Part shown: positions 47,114 to 56,239 of the stretch, one piece after another | Layout of the letters: every line of letters starts with the position of its first letter | Numbering within the stretch: the stretch's first letter is position 1 | Assembly (NCBI GenBank): GCA_963708625.1 | Contig: CAVPSV010000002.1 | Span: 1-64,000 of the forward strand | Reading direction: 5' to 3' | Source: DASXIF01 sp036498145 | GTDB lineage: Bacteria; Actinomycetota; Actinomycetes; Mycobacteriales; Jatrophihabitantaceae | DNA length: 64,000 nucleotides | Translations under genes and position numbers: made by a program | Notes under the pieces: model-generated | What the model was told of the DNA's origin: nothing | Databases searched by the model: none | The model's input: only the letters and a program-made list of their open reading frames with translations

Positions 47114-49288
47114 TCAGAAGGGCTCCCCGTTCTCGGCCTTCTTGCGCAGCAACGGGTTCGGCGCAAAGCGGTCGCCGTAGGAGTCGGCGAAGGAGTCCGC
47201 GCGTGCGACGAAGGCCGCGATACCGCCCGGGTAGCCGTTGATGTACTGCAGCACCCCGCCGGTCCACGGCGGGAACCCGATGCCCATGATCGAGCCGATG
47301 TTCGCGTCGGCGGTCTGCACGATCACGCCTTCCTCGACACAGCGCGCCGACTCGACGGCCTCGATCACGAGCATGCGCTCGGAGAGCTCATGCAGGTCGA
47401 CGTCCGCCGGGTCCGCGTGCACCGGGAAGTGCTCGGCCAGGCCCGGCCACAGGCCGGCCCGCTTGCCGTTCTCGTCGTAGTCGAAGAACCCGGCACCGCG
47501 CAGCCGCCCGGGCCGGCCCAGTTCGACCATCTTCTCGATGACGTCCTCGGCCGGGTGGCGGGCGATGGTGCGCCCGGTTGCCTCGGCCGCCTCGCGGGTC
47601 TCGTTGCGGATCTTGAGGAACAGCTCCATGTTCAGCTCGTCCGCCAGTTGCAACGCGCCGACCGGGTATCCGGCTTGCGTGGTCGCCTGCTCGATGGTCG
47701 ACGGCGCTACACCTTCGGTGAGCATGGCCATTGCTTCGTTGACGAACGTGCCGATCACGCGCGAGGTGAAGAAGCCACGGCTGTCGTTGACCACGATCGG
47801 CGTCTTCTTGATCTGCGCCGCGTAGTCCAGCGCGCGGGCCAGCGCCTCGTCCGAGGTCTGCTCACCACGGATGATCTCCAGCAGCGGCATCTTGTCCACC
47901 GGCGAGAAGAAGTGCAGGCCGATGAAGTCCTTCTTGCGCTGCACCCCGTCGGCCAGACCGGTGATCGGCAAGGTCGAGGTGTTGCTGCCGAGCAGCGCGT
48001 CGGGCGCGACCACGGGCTCGGCCTGGCTGAAGACGTCGTGCTTCAGCGAAGCCTTCTCGAAGACAGCTTCCACCACCAAGTCGCAGCCGGCCAGGTCGGC
48101 GATAGTCGGCAGTCGGGGTGATGCGGGCGAGGATCTCCGCGCGCTTGTCCGGCGTCATCGAGCCGCGATCGACGGCCTTGTCCAGCAGTTTCTGCGAATA
48201 GTCCTTGCCGTTCTCCGCCGCCTCGATGCGAGACGTCCTTGAGCACGACCTCGATGCCGGCGCGCGCGCTGACGTAGGCGATGCCGGCGCCCATCATGCC
48301 GGCGCCGAGCACCGCCACCTTCTGCGCGGGACGCGGCTGGTAGCCGTCCGGCCGGGAGCCGCCTGCGTTGATCGAGTTCAGGTCGAACCAGAACGCCTGG
48401 ATCATGTTCTTGGCGATCTGGCCCTTGGCCAGATTGAGGAAGTACCGGCCCTCGACGGTGAACGCGGTGTCGATGTCGACGGTGGCGCCCTCAACCGCGG
48501 CACACATGATGTGATGCGGCGCAGGCATCGGCGCGCCCTTGAGCTGCTTGCGCAGGTTCGCCGGGAACGCGGGCAGCATGCCGGCGAGCTTCGGGCTGCT
48601 CGGGGCGCCGCCGGGCATGCGGTAGCCCTTGGCGTCCCACGGCTGGACCGCGTCGGGGTTGGCCTTGATCCAGGCGCGAGCCTTGTCCAGCATCTCCGCG
48701 GGGGTGCCGGCCAGTTCGTCGACGATGCCGACCTCGAATGCGTCGGCGGGCTTGTACCGGGTGCCCTGCAGCAGCACCTTCATCAGCCCGTCGGCCAGGC
48801 CCAGCAGGCGCACGATGCGGGTGACGCCGCCGCCGCCGGGAAGCAGGCCCAGGGTCACCTCGGGCAGCCCGAACTGTGACTTCGGGTTCTCCAGCGCGAT
48901 GCGCCGGTGGCACGCAAGCGCGATCTCCAGGCCGCCGCCGAGCGCGGCACCGTTGAGGGCGGCGACGACGGGCTTGCCGAGCGTTTCCAGCCGTCGCAGG
49001 TCGGCCTTGATCGCGGTGACGCCGGCGAGGAACTCCGCGGCGTTGTCGTCGGTGACCTGCGAGAGGAGCTTGAGGTCACCGCCGGCGAAGAAGGTGTCCT
49101 TGCCGGAGGTGACGATCACGCCGGTGATCGCGTCGCGTCTCGGCGTAGAGCCGGTCGACGGCGGCTTTCATCGACTCCTGGTACGCCCGCGTCATCGTGT
49201 TCGCACGCTGCGCCGGGTCGTCGAGGGTGAGCGTGACGATGCCGTCGGCGTCGTTGTCCCAGCGAATGGTGTTGGTCTGGTCCGTCAT
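47114..49288 (-). CDS. fadB: Enoyl-CoA hydratase/3-hydroxyacyl-CoA dehydrogenase (frameshifted as sequenced)
   Basis: Bifunctional beta-oxidation alpha subunit. N-terminal crotonase domain: NGAALGGGLEIALACHRRIA and FGLPEVTLGLLPGGGGVTRI; then the dehydrogenase domain with VAVLGAGMMGAGIAYVSARA and catalytic histidine in FIGLHFFSPVDKMPLLEII; C-terminal domain GIGFPPWTGGVLQYINGYPG. Three one-base insertions (about 49139, 48237, 48105) break the frame; without them it encodes 723 aa, the family length. ATG start at MTDQTNTIRWDND. Works with FadA immediately upstream. Confidence 0.87.
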
Positions 49289-49324
49289 GTCGGTGTCTGC
49301 TCCGGTTCGGCGGGGGATAGGCGG

Positions 49325-50538
49325 TTAGAGGCGCTCGACGATGGTCGCGACGCCCATGCCGCCGCCGACGCAGAGGGTGGCCAGGCCGAAGCGCTGGTCG
49401 CGGCGCTCGAGCTCGTCGATGACGGTGCCCAGGATCATCGCGCCGGTGGCGCCGAGCGGGTGGCCGAGTGCGATCGCGCCGCCGTTGACGTTGACCTTCT
49501 CGTGCGGCACGTCCATGTCGCGCATGAACTTCATGACGACCGCGGCGAAGGCCTCGTTCACCTCGAACAGGTCGATCTGGTCCGGGGTCATGCCGGCCTT
49601 GGCCAGCGCCTTGCGGGCGGACGGGGCCGGGCCGGTGAGCATGATCGTCGGCTCGGTGCCGACGACGCCGGTGGCCACGATGCGCGCGCGGGGGGTGAGC
49701 CCCATCTGCGGTGCCGGCTTGCTCGCTGCCGATGACGACCAGCGCGGCGCCGTCCACGATGCCGGACGAGTTGCCGGGGTGGTGCACGTGGTTGATCTTC
49801 TCTACCCAGTGGTACTTCTGCAGCGCGACGGCGTCGAAGCCACCCATCTCGCCGAGCGCGGCGAACGAGGGCTTGAGACCGGCCAGTGACTCAGGCGTGG
49901 TGCCCGGCCGCACGAACTCGTCGTGGTCGAGCACGACCTGACCGTTGATGTCGATGACAGGAATGACCGAACGGCTGAACGCGCCGTCTGCGATCGCCTT
50001 GCCCGCCCGGGTCTGAGACTCGGCCGCGAACAGGTCGACATCGTCACGGCTGAAGCGCTCCATCGTGGCGATGAGGTCGGCGCTGACGCCCTGCGGGACG
50101 AAGCTGGTGTCGTATGCGGTTTGCGGGTCCATCGCCCACGGGCCGCCGTCGGAGCCCATCGGCACCCGCGACATGGACTCGACTCCGCCGGCGAGGATGA
50201 GGTCCTCCCAGCCGGAGCGGATCTTCTGCGCGGCGATGTTCACGGCCTCCAGGCCGGACGCGCAGAACCGGTTGAGCTGGAAGCCCGGGCCGGCTGTGCT
50301 CGAGGCCGGCCGCCAGCGCGGCGGTGCGGGCGAGGTCGGCGCCCTGCTCGCCGACCGGGGAGACGACGCCCAGGATGATGTCCTCCACCTGCGCCGGGTC
50401 GAGGCCGGGGTTGCGCTTGCGCAACTCGTCGATCAGCCCGACCACGAGGGAGATCGGCTTGGCGCTGTGCAGCGAGCCGGTGTCCTTGCCGCGCCCACGG
50501 GGGGTGCGGACCGCGTCGTAAACGAACGCTTCAGTCAT
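49325..50538 (-). CDS. fadA: Acetyl-CoA C-acyltransferase (thiolase; frameshifted as sequenced)
   Basis: Cleaves 3-ketoacyl-CoA in beta-oxidation. EAFVYDAVRTPRGRGKDTGS at the N-terminus, active-site cysteine in QLNRFCASGLEAVNIAAQ near residue 92, EVNEAFAAVVMKFM with NGGAIALGHPLGATGAMI and the second cysteine in LATLCVGGGMGVATIVERL at the end. Two one-base insertions (about 50300 and 49720) break it; corrected length 403 aa. First gene of the fadA-fadB-CoA transferase operon; promoter region is shared with a divergent MerR gene. Confidence 0.87.
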
Positions 50539-50612
50539 GTCCTCGCTCCAACCTCTGTCGTGACGCGCCGATGGCTCGCCAGATGCCTCGGCATAACCAC
50601 ACCGGCCCGCGA

Positions 50613-50643
50613 ACCATTTCAGTATTACTGTCACAGTTGTCAA
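50613..50643 (-). promoter_or_regulatory. MerR-type promoter candidate for fadA
   Basis: Minus strand: TTGACA (50643-50638), an unusually long 19-base spacer, AATGGT (50618-50613). The spacer contains the perfect dyad ACTGTGACAGT (50637-50627). Long spacers with a dyad inside are the mark of MerR-regulated promoters, and a MerR gene is divergent. Confidence 0.5.
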
Positions 50644-50678
50644 GTGCCAGTGAGTGTGGCGTGGTCTACCCTCGACTG

Positions 50679-51446
50679 GTGACCGCCACTCCCGCTCGGC
50701 TGAGCCCCGCTGAGCCTGGCGCCGCGGCGCCGGAACCGGGCATAGCGGACGGCGAAGAGTTCACGATCGACGAGCTGGCTGCCCGCACCGGCATGACGGT
50801 ACGCACGTTGCGCTTCTATGCAACGCAGGGGCTGCTGCCCCCGCCGCGGCGCACCGGCCGGCATCGCCCTCTACGGCGCCGCAGCACCGGATGCGGGTCG
50901 ATCTGATCCGCACGCTGCAGGAGCACGGCTACACGCTGGCCGCCATCGAGAAGGTGCTCGCCCGCATCTCCGCGCGAGGCTCGCCCGGCCGAGTTCGCAC
51001 TCCATTCGGCCGTGCTCGCGCCGTGGCTGCCGGACCGGCCGGAGGAGCTGGATCGGTCCGCGCTGGAGCGGCGTATCGGTCGCCGGGTCACCGACGAGGA
51101 GGTCGGCTACCTGGCGGAGCTGGGCGTGGTGGAGATCGCCGATGACACGTTCCGGGTTGCGCCCGGGCTGCTCGGACATGCCGTCGAGCTGCTTGCACTG
51201 CCGGTGCCCGCGCGCGTGCTGCACGACTCGGCACGCGTCATCGCCGAGCACGCGACCGCCGTCGCCGACGGGCTCACCGAAATCTTCATCGAGGCGATCT
51301 GGGGGCCATATCAGCGCGGCGAGCTGGACTCCGAGCAGGTCGTGGCGATGCTGGCGCGGCTGCGTCCGCTTGCCGTGCAGGGGCTGGTCAGCGCCTTCGG
51401 CCGGGCCGCCGATCGCGCCGCGCGCCGCGGCCTGGAGCAGACCTGA
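50679..51446 (+). CDS. MerR-family transcriptional regulator (frameshifted as sequenced)
   Basis: N-terminal MerR winged helix FTIDELAARTGMTVRTLRFY (residues ~28-47) with LLPPPRRTG and, after frame correction, HRMRVDLIRTLQEHGYTLAA; the C-terminal region (ERRIGRRVTDEEVGYLAELG ... GLTEIFIEAIWGPYQRGELD) is a long helical effector domain. Three insertions (about 50861, 50884, 50988) break the frame; corrected length 254 aa. TACCCT ends six bases before the GTG: leaderless. Probably controls the divergent fadA-fadB operon in response to an acyl-CoA or fatty acid (inference). Confidence 0.82.
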
Positions 51447-51476
51447 CTCATCCCGTACGTCACGGCGCTTTTGTGC

Positions 51477-52058
51477 TCACCGGCGGTGCGTGCAGAGCTT
51501 GCTGACAGATCGGTCTCGTTCGGGTCGACTACGCAGACGGCCGGCAATGCCTTGGCGATCGCGTCGGAGATCGGTGCCAGCGGGCCGCTGCGGATACTGC
51601 GTGGGCACCGTCACCTCGATGTAGACCGCCCGATCGATCGCGGTGAACACGGTGTCGCTCTTCTCGTGGTGACCCAGTAGAAGACTCCGTCGATGCCGGC
51701 GGTGAGCGCGTCGCTGCCGGGCACCAGCCCCGGGGCCGCGGCACGCCGCACCGCAGCACGATCGCCGGGTTGCCCCACGCGACGACGTAGGGCCAGGTGG
51801 ATCGGGCCGGCCGTGCGGCCAGGCCTGCAAGCGTCAACGGCAGGTGCCCGATGACCGCGGTGCAGGGCGTGTCCGCGCCCGGATTGGGCGGCGGCGCGGG
51901 CACGGTCACGGCCGGCAGGGCGCCGGTCGCGGCTGCGCCGGGCGAGGAGTGGTGCCTACCGGCGTGCCCGAGCAACAGGGCCAGCACCAGCACAACCGGC
52001 ACCGTGACGGCGGTGGCGATGAGTGCGGCGCTGCGCGTCCCGGAATCGATCTCGACAC
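51477..52058 (-). CDS. DUF3515 membrane-anchored protein (frameshifted as sequenced)
   Basis: One hydrophobic N-terminal anchor (VPVVLVLALLLGH), a proline-rich linker, then the DUF3515 core: CTAVIGHLPLTLAGLAARP, WPYVVAWGNPAIVLRCGVPR and, in other frames, DTVFTAIDRAVYIEVTVP and LPAVCVVDP. At least three frame changes; both ends are uncertain. Conserved actinobacterial exported protein that commonly sits between ddl and thiL, as here. Function unknown. Confidence 0.65.
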
Positions 52059-52132
52059 TCCTCGCCTGTTCCGCCGCGCAAACGCTCGCCCGCGGCGGCT
52101 GCCCGGCTGCGCGGTGGGTTGACCGGATCGCG

Positions 52133-52371
52133 CTAGAGGTGAACGACCGGGCAGGTGAGGGTGCGGGTGATCCCGGCTACGCCCTGCACCTTCGCGACGA
52201 CCAGCTTGCCCAGTTCGTCGACGGTCTCCGCGTCGGCGCGCACGATCACGTCGTACGGGCCGGTGACGTCCTCGGCCTGCGTCACGCCGGCCAGAGCTGG
52301 CCGATCTCCTGCGCTACGGCGGCGGCCTTGCCCACCTCGGTCTGGATCAGGATGTACGCGTGCACGCTCAT
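52133..52371 (-). CDS. Lrp/AsnC ligand-binding (RAM) domain protein (frameshifted as sequenced)
   Basis: Stand-alone RAM domain without a DNA-binding helix-turn-helix: after removing a two-base excess near 52293 it reads MSVHAYILIQTEVGKAAAVA, then GVTQAEDVTGPYDVIVRADA and ELGKLVVAKVQGVAGITRTL, 78 aa, ending CPVVHL. Such proteins form dimers or octamers binding amino acids. Conserved neighbour of thiL in actinomycetes. Role unknown. Confidence 0.78.
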
Positions 52372-52485
52372 GCGTGTCCTCGATTCGTTCGCTGTGCTCG
52401 CTCATTGCGCGGCGTCCTCTCGTCGTCGAGTACTGCGGACCGGTAGAACGTAGCGCAGGCGGTCCGCGCTGCAGTCCGCGCCGCC

Positions 52486-53462
52486 ATGGACCCGCCCGCG
52501 CCGCCGCGAAAGGAGTTGCACATCACCGTCTCCGACCTCGGCGAGTTCGGCCTTATCAAGCGGGTGACCGCCGGGTTCTCACCCGGTCGCGTCGACGCTG
52601 CTCGGACCCGGCGACGACGCCGCGGTGGTGGCGGCCGCGTGACGGGCGGGTCGTCGCCTCCACCGATCTGCTCGTGGAGGGACGGCACTTCCGGCGGGAC
52701 TGGTCCACCGCCACCGACATCGGGCACAAGGCCGCGGCACGCTCCTTCGCCGACATCGTCGCCATGGGCGCGCAGCCCACCGCCCTGCTCGTGGGTTTCG
52801 CGACGCCCGGACAGCTCGAGCTGGAGTGGGTGGACGGGCTGGTGGCCGGGCTTCGCGAGGAGTGCGCCGAGGTGGACGCGGCCGTCGTCGGCGGGGACGT
52901 GGCGGCCGCCGATCAGATCGTGCTTGCGGTCACCGCATTGGGTGATCTGCAGGGCCGCGACCCGGTGTGCCTGGACGGTGCCCGGCCCGGGGACGTGGTG
53001 GCGCTGGCGGGCCGGCTGGGTTGGGCCGCGGCGGGGTTCGCCGTGCTCAGTCGCGGTTTCCGCTCACCGGTGCAGGTGGTCGCCGCACATCGGCGGCCCG
53101 AACCGCCGTATGCGCAGGGCGTCGGCGGCCGCGGTGGCCGGCGCGAGCGCGATGACGGACGTCAGTGACGGGTTGGTCGCCGATCTCGGCCACATCGCCG
53201 AGGCCAGCGGAGTACGGATCGATCTGGTGGCGGCTCAGCTGGACTTGCCGCCGAAACTGGCAGAGGTGGGTGCGGCGCTCAACGTCGACCCGATGACCTG
53301 GGTCCTCACCGGCGGCGATGACTACGCCCTCGTCGCAACGTTCCCGGCACGGCTGACGCCGCCGCCGGAGCCTGGCGGGTGATCGGCCGGGTGAGCGAAG
53401 GCGAGGGGGTGCGCGTCGATGGCCGCCGCTGGGCGGACGGCGGGCACGAGCACTTCCGCTGA
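52486..53462 (+). CDS. thiL: Thiamine-monophosphate kinase (frameshifted as sequenced)
   Basis: Phosphorylates thiamine monophosphate to the active cofactor ThDP, which IlvB needs. Segments in order: TVSDLGEFGLIKRVTAGFSP, LLGPGDDAAVVAA, DGRVVASTDLLVEGRHFRRD, FADIVAMGAQPTALLVGFAT, GGDVAAADQIVLAVTALGDL, AMTDVSDGLVADLGHIAEAS and VLTGGDDYALVATFPARL. Five extra bases (about 52592 to 53368) break the frame; corrected length 323 aa, family length, ending at TGA 53460-53462. Confidence 0.85.
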
Positions 53463-53537
53463 CGGTGCGGTGCATCGTGACGGACCCGGGCCAGGGCACT
53501 GCTCGGCATCACGATCAGTTGATTAGGGTCGTTGCTC

Positions 53538-54050
53538 GTGAGCCTGGATCTGCCGGTCGGCGTGGCTGCCGACCTCGAACTCGCGGTGCGGCCCTACGCG
53601 GACCCGCAGGTGCAGGAGCTGGTCGCCGCGGTTCAGGCCGAATACGTCGTCCGTTATGGCGGTCCGGACGAAGCGGTGGTCGACGATGGCGAGTTCGAGC
53701 CGCCGCGCGGCCTGTTCCTGATCGGGTTGGCCGGCGGCGAGCCGGTGGCGATGGGCGGCTGGCGCCGGCTCGACCGGGCCGACGGTGAGGATGCCGACCA
53801 CGGTGGCCTGGCCGAGATCAAGCGGATGTTCGTGCTGGATCGAGGCCGGCGGCGCGGGCTCGCACGGCGCATCCTGACGGAATTGGAGCGGACGGCAGCC
53901 GAGGCCGGGGTGCGCCGGCTTGTGCTCAACACCGGGGTGCATCAGCCCGAAGCGATTGCGCTGTATGAGTCGAGCGGCTACCGGTCGGTACCGGACTTCG
54001 GCCACTACGCCGGCTACCCGAATGCCCTCTTCTACGGCAAATCCCTCTGA
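53538..54050 (+). CDS. GNAT family N-acetyltransferase
   Basis: 170-aa acetyltransferase. The acetyl-CoA site is LAEIKRMFVLDRGRRRGLAR, with the R/Q-x-x-G-x-G/A loop in RGRRRGLARRILTELE (residues ~95-115), and the C-terminus NTGVHQPEAIALYESSGYRS is typical of GNAT enzymes acting on small molecules or proteins. GTG start; TAGGGT (53524-53529) ends eight bases upstream, so the mRNA may be leaderless. Between thiL and rpmB, a common actinomycete position. Substrate unknown. Confidence 0.87.
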   Translation: MSLDLPVGVAADLELAVRPYADPQVQELVAAVQAEYVVRYGGPDEAVVDDGEFEPPRGLFLIGLAGGEPVAMGGWRRLDRADGEDADHGGLAEIKRMFVLDRGRRRGLARRILTELERTAAEAGVRRLVLNTGVHQPEAIALYESSGYRSVPDFGHYAGYPNALFYGKSL

Positions 54051-54121
54051 CCCGCGGCGCTACCGGCGGGTTCTCTGCGCGACGACGAGAACGCCGCAGA
54101 CAGCGTGGCTGACGCCTGCGG

Positions 54122-54313
54122 TTATGCGCGGGTGACTTTGCCGGCCTTAAGACAGGACGTGCAGACGGTGATTCGGCGCCGCGTACCGGGCGCGACCAGC
54201 GCACGGACCCGCTGCACGTTGGGGTTGAACCGCCGGTGAGTGCGGCGGTGCGAGTAGGAGACGGCCATGCCGAAACCGGGCCCCTTGCCGCAGACATCGC
54301 AGACCTTGGCCAC
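54122..54313 (-). CDS. rpmB: Ribosomal protein L28 (bL28), zinc-binding form
   Basis: 63-aa large-subunit protein: AKVCDVCGKGPGFGMAVSYS with the first CxxC and RRITVCTSCLKAGKV with the second CxxC, the four-cysteine zinc form; RTHRRFNPNVQRVR in between. GTG start with AAGGAGG upstream. Divergent from the DAK2 gene, the usual actinobacterial arrangement. Confidence 0.96.
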   Translation of the reverse strand: MAKVCDVCGKGPGFGMAVSYSHRRTHRRFNPNVQRVRALVAPGTRRRITVCTSCLKAGKVTRA

Positions 54314-54532
54314 GGTGGCCTCCTTGCTCGCAGTCGATCAAGCGTGCTCAGCCGCACGCAGGTTTGATTCGGGTCATTCGGTGTCCACCCGGCGCCTCGC
54401 GCCCGATGTCGGGCCGGCTCATCCGAATCCGGACAACCTGAGCAGTTTAACGGCTGCCGAGCGGAGCGGCCAAACCGCCGGCGGCTGCCAGTATTCTGCG
54501 GCCCATCGCAGTCAGCCGCGATGGGAGTGTCG

Positions 54533-56239
54533 ATGATGGGGGTGGACGTGCACAGAACCCCCGCCACGGGCCCATCGGATGAGCCGAACTCCGAGCCGCT
54601 CTCGGCGCTGGACGCTGCTGCCATCCGCCGCTGGAGCGAGACCGCGGTGCTGCTGCTGCGGGCACATCAGCCAGAGATCGACGCCCTGAACGTCTATCCC
54701 GTCGCCGACCGAGACACCGGCACCAACCTGGCCATGACGATGGCCGCGGCGACAGAGGCGCTCCGCGGGGAGCAGGCCGACACGGCCGGGCAGGCCATGG
54801 CCGTGCTGGCACGCGGGGCGGTGCTGGCTGCTCGCGGGAACTCGGGAGTGATCCTGTCGCAAGTGCTGCACGGCATGGCGACGCAGACCGCGAACTGCTC
54901 CGTCGCGGACGCCCTCGCGGTCGGGGCCGGCCTGCGCGCCGGGGCGGACCGTGCCTGGTCGGCGGTGGGTGAGCCGGTCGAGGGCACCATCCTCACCGTG
55001 GCGCGAGCGGCCGCGGACGCGGTGCGACCGGGCAGCACATTGGCCGAACTGGTGGCCGCGTGCGTTGCCGCGGCGGCCGAGGCGGTTGCGCGCACGCCCG
55101 AGCAGCTGGACGTCCTCGCCCGGGCCGGCGTGGTCGACGCGGGTGGGCAGGGGTTGCTGGTCGTCCTGGCGGCGCTGGCGCACACCGTCACCGGCGAGAC
55201 ACCGGCGCTGGCATCAACTGCGGCGCGGACCGGCGCACGCGCGGCGCGGGAGAGTGGCAGCCCGCAGTACGGATTCGAGGTGCAGTACCTGCTCGACGCC
55301 CCCTGGGCCGCGGTGCAGATCCTGCGGACGCGACTGACGGAACTGGGGGACTCGGTGCTCGTGGTTGCGGTCGCTGTGGCGCCGATCGGCGACGCGGACG
55401 AGGCAGCGACGGACAGCCCGAGCACGACCTGGAACGTGCACGTGCATGTGAACGACGTCGGCGCCGCCATCGAGGCCGGCGTTCATGCCGGCCGGCCGCA
55501 CCGCATCTCGGTAAGCCAATTTTCGGATGAGCCGGCCTCGGCCGAGTCGGCCTCGGACGGGCCTGGGCGCGTCGCCGTGGGCGAGGCCGAGTCCGCCGTG
55601 GTGGCCGTCGCTCCCGGCGACGGACTCGGTCACCTTTTCGAAGCCGAAGGCGTTCGGGTGGTCGATGGGGTCCGTCCGAGCGCCGACGATGTGATCGCCG
55701 CCGTTCGGGCGACCGGGGCGGACGCGGTGATCCTGCTGCCGAACTCCAGCCGGATCACCGGCGTGGCCGAGGCGGCCGCGGAGACGGCGCGCGCGGAAGG
55801 CATCCGGGCCACGGTCGTGCCGACCCGCTCGCCGGTACAGGGTCTGGCCGCCGTCGCGGTGCACGACCGGTATCGCCGCTTCGACGACAACGCCATCGCC
55901 ATGGCCGAAGCCGCGGCAGCGACCAGGTTCGCCGAGATCACCGTCGCCGAGAGCGAAGCACTCACCTCCGTCGGCGTCTGCCAACCCGGCGACGTCCTAG
56001 GCCTGATCGACGGCGAGGTGGTCGAGATCGGCCACGGCCTGGTCGCCGTTGTCTTCGGGGTCACCGACCGGCTGCTGGGCGTGGGTGCCGAGCTGATGAC
56101 GGTGCTGGTCGGAGCCGACGCGCCGGCCGGCCTGGGCGAGCTGGTGGTACACCACGTGCACGACCGGTCGCCGCTGACCGAGGTGAGTGTGTACGCCGGC
56201 GGCCAGCCCAGGTATCCGGTCATCATCGGGGTCGAATGA
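54533..56239 (+). CDS. DAK2-domain protein (YloV/FakA-like)
   Basis: 568 aa. The N-terminal DAK2 (kinase nucleotide-binding) domain has IDALNVYPVADRDTGTNLAM near residue 48, GAVLAARGNSGVILSQVLHG near 96 and AGVVDAGGQGLLVVLAAL near 200; the C-terminal EDD-like domain has DAVILLPNSSRITGVAEAAA near 400 and GEVVEIGHGLVAVVFGV. Firmicute homologues phosphorylate fatty acids bound to FakB; the actinobacterial substrate is not established. ATG at 54533 has GGGAG five bases upstream; TATTCT at 54492-54497 is a likely -10. Stop overlaps recG start. Confidence 0.88.
   Translation: MMGVDVHRTPATGPSDEPNSEPLSALDAAAIRRWSETAVLLLRAHQPEIDALNVYPVADRDTGTNLAMTMAAATEALRGEQADTAGQAMAVLARGAVLAARGNSGVILSQVLHGMATQTANCSVADALAVGAGLRAGADRAWSAVGEPVEGTILTVARAAADAVRPGSTLAELVAACVAAAAEAVARTPEQLDVLARAGVVDAGGQGLLVVLAALAHTVTGETPALASTAARTGARAARESGSPQYGFEVQYLLDAPWAAVQILRTRLTELGDSVLVVAVAVAPIGDADEAATDSPSTTWNVHVHVNDVGAAIEAGVHAGRPHRISVSQFSDEPASAESASDGPGRVAVGEAESAVVAVAPGDGLGHLFEAEGVRVVDGVRPSADDVIAAVRATGADAVILLPNSSRITGVAEAAAETARAEGIRATVVPTRSPVQGLAAVAVHDRYRRFDDNAIAMAEAAAATRFAEITVAESEALTSVGVCQPGDVLGLIDGEVVEIGHGLVAVVFGVTDRLLGVGAELMTVLVGADAPAGLGELVVHHVHDRSPLTEVSVYAGGQPRYPVIIGVE

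Noticed and set aside
51311..51547. Separate small minus-strand gene at the MerR 3' end
   Set aside because: Its first residues (PAVCVVDP) are the displaced C-terminus of the DUF3515 gene; the rest is antisense to MerR.
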